This document shows, in pieces, positions 61,038 to 64,000 of a DNA stretch of 64,000 nt. The position numbers and the translations under genes were made by a program. Source of the DNA: Anaerolineae bacterium (lineage in GTDB: Bacteria > Chloroflexota > Anaerolineae > Aggregatilineales > Phototrophicaceae); assembly GCA_020849765.1 (NCBI GenBank), contig JADLAY010000065.1, forward strand, positions 16,651 through 80,650, read 5' to 3'. The notes beneath the pieces were generated by a model. The model was not told the DNA's origin, searched no databases, and was given only the letters and a program-made list of their open reading frames with translations. The first letter of the stretch is position 1; every line of letters begins with the position of its first letter.

Positions 61038-62510
61038 TCACCCCACCCGGAACACGAGCGCGTTGACCGAGTGCGGCTCGAAGGCGACCGTCAGCGAGCG
61101 GCCCTCGGCCTGGAGCGTCGTCCCGCGCGTCCCGACGACGTCCGGCGCGTCGAACGAGTTCTCCGCTTTCACGTCCGGCCCGTTGACGACGTGCAGATCG
61201 ACCGGCCCGGCGAACGCCCCCTCCGCCAGCGTCAGCGTCGTCTCGACGGCGTCCATCCGGCCCCGGTTGACGACGTAGACGACGATCTCGTTGGCGTCTG
61301 CACGCAGCGTCGCCGCCACGTCGAGCACGCGCACGCCCGCATACGCCCCGCCACTGAAGGTATCGCCCTCCCAGAAGACGTCGAGCGCCGTGTCACCGCA
61401 AGTGCGGCTGTAGAGTTCGAACGGGAAGAAGATCGTCTGCAAGAACAGGCCGTCCGGGCGCGTGAAGATTGGCGCGATCACGTTGACGATCTGGGCGATG
61501 TTCGCCATCTTGACCGAGCGCGCGTGGCGGATGAAGGCGTTCAACTGCATGGCGTTGACCAGCGCATCTTCCAGGTTGTAGCGCTCTTCAAGCTGATCCA
61601 GCGGCGGCTCGTCCATGCGGAAGGTGCGATACCAGACGTTCCACTCGTCGACGGCGATATGGATCGGGCGCTGGAGTTGGTTATCCAGCCGCAGCGCGCG
61701 GATCAGGCCCTCGTACGAACTCAGCCGCTCCTCGACCAGCTCCGAGGTCGCCATGTAGGCGTCGTAATCATCGGCAGCATTGCCGACGTACCAGTGCAGC
61801 GCCATGTAGTCGATCTTGTTGCCCGCCTGCTCCAGCAAGAGCTGCGCCCGCTCGACCAGATCGCCCTCCCACAGCGAAACCGCCGAGGCGACGATCTTGA
61901 TCGTGGGGTCCGCCCACTTCATGATCTTGGCGAATTCGGTCGCCGCGCGGGCGTATTCCTGTGCCGTCTTGAACCCGATCTGCCAGTGGCCATCGACCTC
62001 GTTGCCAATGCCCCAGTACTTGACCTGATGCGGCGCCTCGTAGCCATGCTGGCGGCGCAGCTTGACCAGCGCCGTCTCGCTCGTGCCGTTGCAGTATTCG
62101 ACCCAATCGCGCGCCTCGCGCATATCGCCATCGCCGCAGTTGACCGCCAGATACGGCTCCGTGCCGATTTTGCGGCAGAAGTCGATGAGCTCATTGGTGC
62201 CGAAGGTGTTCGGCTCGAGCGCGCCCCAGGCCAGGTCGACGCGCGTCGGACGTTCGTCGCGCGGGCCGACGCCGTCCAGCCAGCGGTAGCCGGAGACGAA
62301 GTTGCCGCCAGGATAGCGCATGATCGGCATCGACAGGCGGCGCAGCGCGTCGAGCACGTCGCGGCGCAGGCCATCGTCATCTGCCAACGGCGAGCCCGGC
62401 TCGTAGATGCCGCCGTAGATACAGCGCCCCAGATGCTCGGCAAAGCCGCCGAAGATGTGGCGCGAAATCTGCCCCAACGTGCGCGATGGATCGATCTGGA
62501 TGCGGTTCAC
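61038..62510 (-). CDS. GH51 alpha-L-arabinofuranosidase
   Basis: 490 residues, no signal peptide, so cytoplasmic. The barrel starts SRHIFGGFAEHLGRCIYGGIYEPGSP. The acid/base is Glu171 in YWGIGNEVDG and the nucleophile Glu289 in AVDEWNVWYR, matching Geobacillus AbfA positions. The C-terminal beta domain contains VYVVNRGRMDAVETTLTLA. It releases L-arabinose from arabinoxylan or arabinan oligosaccharides. With the xylo-oligosaccharide locus at 14174-22372 it suggests growth on arabinoxylan. Start ATG 62510 has no strong RBS, and GTAGGG palindromes lie just upstream (62599-62653). Confidence 0.95.
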   Translation of the reverse strand: MNRIQIDPSRTLGQISRHIFGGFAEHLGRCIYGGIYEPGSPLADDDGLRRDVLDALRRLSMPIMRYPGGNFVSGYRWLDGVGPRDERPTRVDLAWGALEPNTFGTNELIDFCRKIGTEPYLAVNCGDGDMREARDWVEYCNGTSETALVKLRRQHGYEAPHQVKYWGIGNEVDGHWQIGFKTAQEYARAATEFAKIMKWADPTIKIVASAVSLWEGDLVERAQLLLEQAGNKIDYMALHWYVGNAADDYDAYMATSELVEERLSSYEGLIRALRLDNQLQRPIHIAVDEWNVWYRTFRMDEPPLDQLEERYNLEDALVNAMQLNAFIRHARSVKMANIAQIVNVIAPIFTRPDGLFLQTIFFPFELYSRTCGDTALDVFWEGDTFSGGAYAGVRVLDVAATLRADANEIVVYVVNRGRMDAVETTLTLAEGAFAGPVDLHVVNGPDVKAENSFDAPDVVGTRGTTLQAEGRSLTVAFEPHSVNALVFRVG

Positions 62511-62598
62511 GGCGTTCCCCCTGGTGGATGCGTGGATGTGCGACCAATAGGCGCCTGATTATAGCGCTGCCGCTGCCGCCGCCCACCTGAACGGCGCG

Positions 62599-62653
62599 TG
62601 TAGGGGCATGGCGTCGCCATGCCCTCGAAGGGCGAGGCGATGCCTCGCCCCTA
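62599..62653. repeat. GTAGGG-family palindromes
   Basis: TGTAGGGGCATGGCGTCGCC, then ATGCCC and GGGCGAGGCGATGCCTCGCC, then CCTAC. Two units with different, individually palindromic cores face each other between the GH51 and HtrA genes. Confidence 0.8.
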
Positions 62654-62672
62654 CATCCGAATGTGATTGCCT

Positions 62673-63824
62673 TCACTGCGCGCCGAGCGTGACCGTCACG
62701 TCGATCGTCGTCGTGTCGCGCAGGATCGTCAGCGTGACGCTGTCACCCGGCTTGGCCTGCTGCTCCAACTGGAGCTGCATGTCGTTCCGCGTCGTCACCG
62801 GCACGCCGTTGATGGCCGTGATGATGTCGCCGCCGTTGATCACGTAGCGCCCGCGCTGCACGGTGATGTCCGCCGCCTGCAAGCCCGCCGCTTGCGCCCC
62901 GCTGCCCGCGCTGATGTCGACGATCAGCAGGCCCTGGCGGGTATCGTCCGCGCGCAGCCGCACCTCGCGGCCAAGCTCCGCCACCTGCACGCCGAGCGAC
63001 GGATGCGCATAGTGGCCGTCGCTGATCAGGGCGGGCACGACCTGGCGGATGATGTCGACCGGCACCGCGAAACCGATGCCGACCGAGCCGCCACTCGGCG
63101 AGTTGATGGCCGTGTTGATGCCGACTACGCGCCCGCGCAGGTCGAGCAGCGGGCCACCGGAGTTGCCGGGGTTGATGGCGGCGTCCGTCTGGATCGCCTC
63201 GCCGATGATGCCACCCTGCTCCGTCTGGATCTGCCGGCCGAGCGCGCTGATGACGCCGGTCGTCAGCGTGCGATCCAGCCCGAACGGGTTGCCGATCGCG
63301 ATCACACTCTGCCCGACCATCAGATTGGTCGAATCGCCGAGTTCGAGCGGCGTCAGGCCGTTCGCGGCCACGTCGACGTGCAGCACGGCCAGGTCGTAAT
63401 ACGGATCGGTGCCGACAACCTCGGCGTCGAGCGTGGTGCCGTCCGCCAGCACGACGCTGACCTCGTTGGCATTGGCGACGACGTGGTTGTTGGTCACGAT
63501 GTGGCCCTGGTCGTCATAGGCGAAGCCGGAGCCGGTGCCCTCGCGTGGGACGACGCCGTAGAACGGGCTGAAGGCCTGCGCGCGGCTGGTGATGTGCAGC
63601 ACCGATGGGCTGACGCGCTGGTAGAGTGTGGCGACGATCTGGTCGTGCGCATCCGCCTGGGCGAAGACGTCGTCGCCCGGCAGCACCGGCGTTGGGGCGA
63701 GCGTCGCCATCTCTTGCGCCAGCGACGGCGCACTCTGCGGCAGAGCGAATCCGTACATGAACAAGGCCGCGCCCAACACTAGCCCGGCGGCGAACACCAA
63801 CATCAAAATGAACCGGCTGCGCAT
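62673..63824 (-). CDS. HtrA/DegP-type serine protease with PDZ domain (second copy)
   Basis: 384 residues from ATG 63824, with GAGGAG seven bases upstream; an in-frame extension has no RBS. A membrane anchor (about 5-25) precedes a linker and the protease domain with His114 (IVTNNHVV), Asp144 (DPYYDLAVL) and Ser222 (INPGNSGGP). One PDZ domain follows (about 275-375, GGDIITAINGVPV). It resembles the protease at 4512-5651 in architecture and length but differs in the linker and lacks the upstream PDZ-only gene. Envelope-protein quality control is the likely role. Confidence 0.93.
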   Translation of the reverse strand: MRSRFILMLVFAAGLVLGAALFMYGFALPQSAPSLAQEMATLAPTPVLPGDDVFAQADAHDQIVATLYQRVSPSVLHITSRAQAFSPFYGVVPREGTGSGFAYDDQGHIVTNNHVVANANEVSVVLADGTTLDAEVVGTDPYYDLAVLHVDVAANGLTPLELGDSTNLMVGQSVIAIGNPFGLDRTLTTGVISALGRQIQTEQGGIIGEAIQTDAAINPGNSGGPLLDLRGRVVGINTAINSPSGGSVGIGFAVPVDIIRQVVPALISDGHYAHPSLGVQVAELGREVRLRADDTRQGLLIVDISAGSGAQAAGLQAADITVQRGRYVINGGDIITAINGVPVTTRNDMQLQLEQQAKPGDSVTLTILRDTTTIDVTVTLGAQ

Positions 63825-63926
63825 GAAACTACTCCTCGTGAGAAGACTACTCTCATGATGATCCCGCCCTGTCACAACCATTTTACGCCCGTGTGCCAGA
63901 ACCGTAACAAGGCGTGATGGGCCGCC

Positions 63927-63954
63927 GTACGGGCGGGATATATCCCGCCCGTAC
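63927..63954. repeat. Perfect 28-bp palindrome
   Basis: GTACGGGCGGGATA then its exact complement TATCCCGCCCGTAC, with no loop base unpaired, followed by AATGCC. It lies about 103 bp upstream of the HtrA gene. A related GTAGGG unit begins at 63984 and runs into the right edge. Confidence 0.7.
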
Positions 63955-63983
63955 AATGCCGTTCATGTGCCATCGGACGATTC

Positions 63984-64000
63984 GTAGGGACGCGATTCAT
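63984..64000. repeat. GTAGGG-family palindrome, cut by window edge
   Basis: GTAGGGACGCGATTCAT, matching the first half of the unit at 32275. Confidence 0.6.

Overview
This is a GC-rich chromosomal window from a free-living bacterium. Genes lie on both strands in short operons. The proteins point to a heterotroph with an exported envelope proteome and heavy signal transduction: five histidine kinases, five response regulators, two HtrA-type proteases and many secreted or membrane proteins. F420-type oxidoreductases, hemicellulose glycosidases, CUT1 transporters without their own ATPase, DUF6544/DUF4386/DUF4405 proteins and large families of dispersed palindromic repeats together resemble Chloroflexota (Anaerolineae-like). 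That placement is inference: no rRNA, complete tRNA or housekeeping marker is present. I see no transposase, integrase, phage gene or CRISPR array.

Layout. 1-1757 (minus): a cut F420-dependent LLM oxidoreductase, a Ddn-like F420 oxidoreductase and an alpha/beta hydrolase. 1849-4102 (minus): PfkB sugar kinase and a class II aldolase-family protein with an altered metal site. 4512-10062 (minus): HtrA protease, double-PDZ protein, small membrane protein, DUF4405 cytochrome-b-like protein, orphan membrane protein and YceI protein. 10416-13690 (plus): serine hydrolase plus an OmpR-type two-component pair. 13991-22372 (plus): a LacI-regulated xylo-oligosaccharide locus (regulator, SBP, two permeases, GH8 Rex-type enzyme, GH3). 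A GH51 arabinofuranosidase at 61038-62510 fits the same diet. 22736-34417: mixed genes, including a CBS+HEPN-like protein, a divergent HxlR/quinone-reductase-like pair, a stand-alone Clp_N protein, an arylsulfotransferase-like protein, a desaturase, a DEAD helicase, a PadR regulator and a second OmpR-type two-component pair. 34761-44180 (plus): two HlyD-like adaptors, a MacB-like ATPase, two FtsX/MacB permeases and accessory secreted proteins. 44643-51106 (plus): a NarL/Lia-type two-component pair and an envelope-stress-like cluster. 51132-63824: DUF4386 protein, CrtI-like oxidoreductase, P-type Mg2+ ATPase, large sensor kinase, LmbE-like deacetylase, kinase-like protein, GH51 and a second HtrA protease.

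The strongest unexplained structure is regulatory. Four intergenic regions share one operator: three CT(C/T)AAAT units spaced 10 and 11 bp apart. All four can be read toward a downstream envelope gene, so they look like the regulon of the adjacent OmpR-type regulator (11568-12266). A second set, CTGGTCA-N2-TGACCAG (the 7-2-7 geometry of NarL-type sites), lies near genes of the 44643-51106 cluster. A third set, 11-bp-phased TTTACAC-like repeats, precedes the efflux operon and a small secreted protein. LacI operators of 22 and 20 bp flank the start of the xylo-oligosaccharide regulator.

Most intergenic regions above 300 bp are filled by three dispersed repeat families: GTAGGG-flanked palindromes with covarying arms, CCCTCACCC/GGGTGAGGG composite hairpins, and a multi-hairpin element of about 170 bp.
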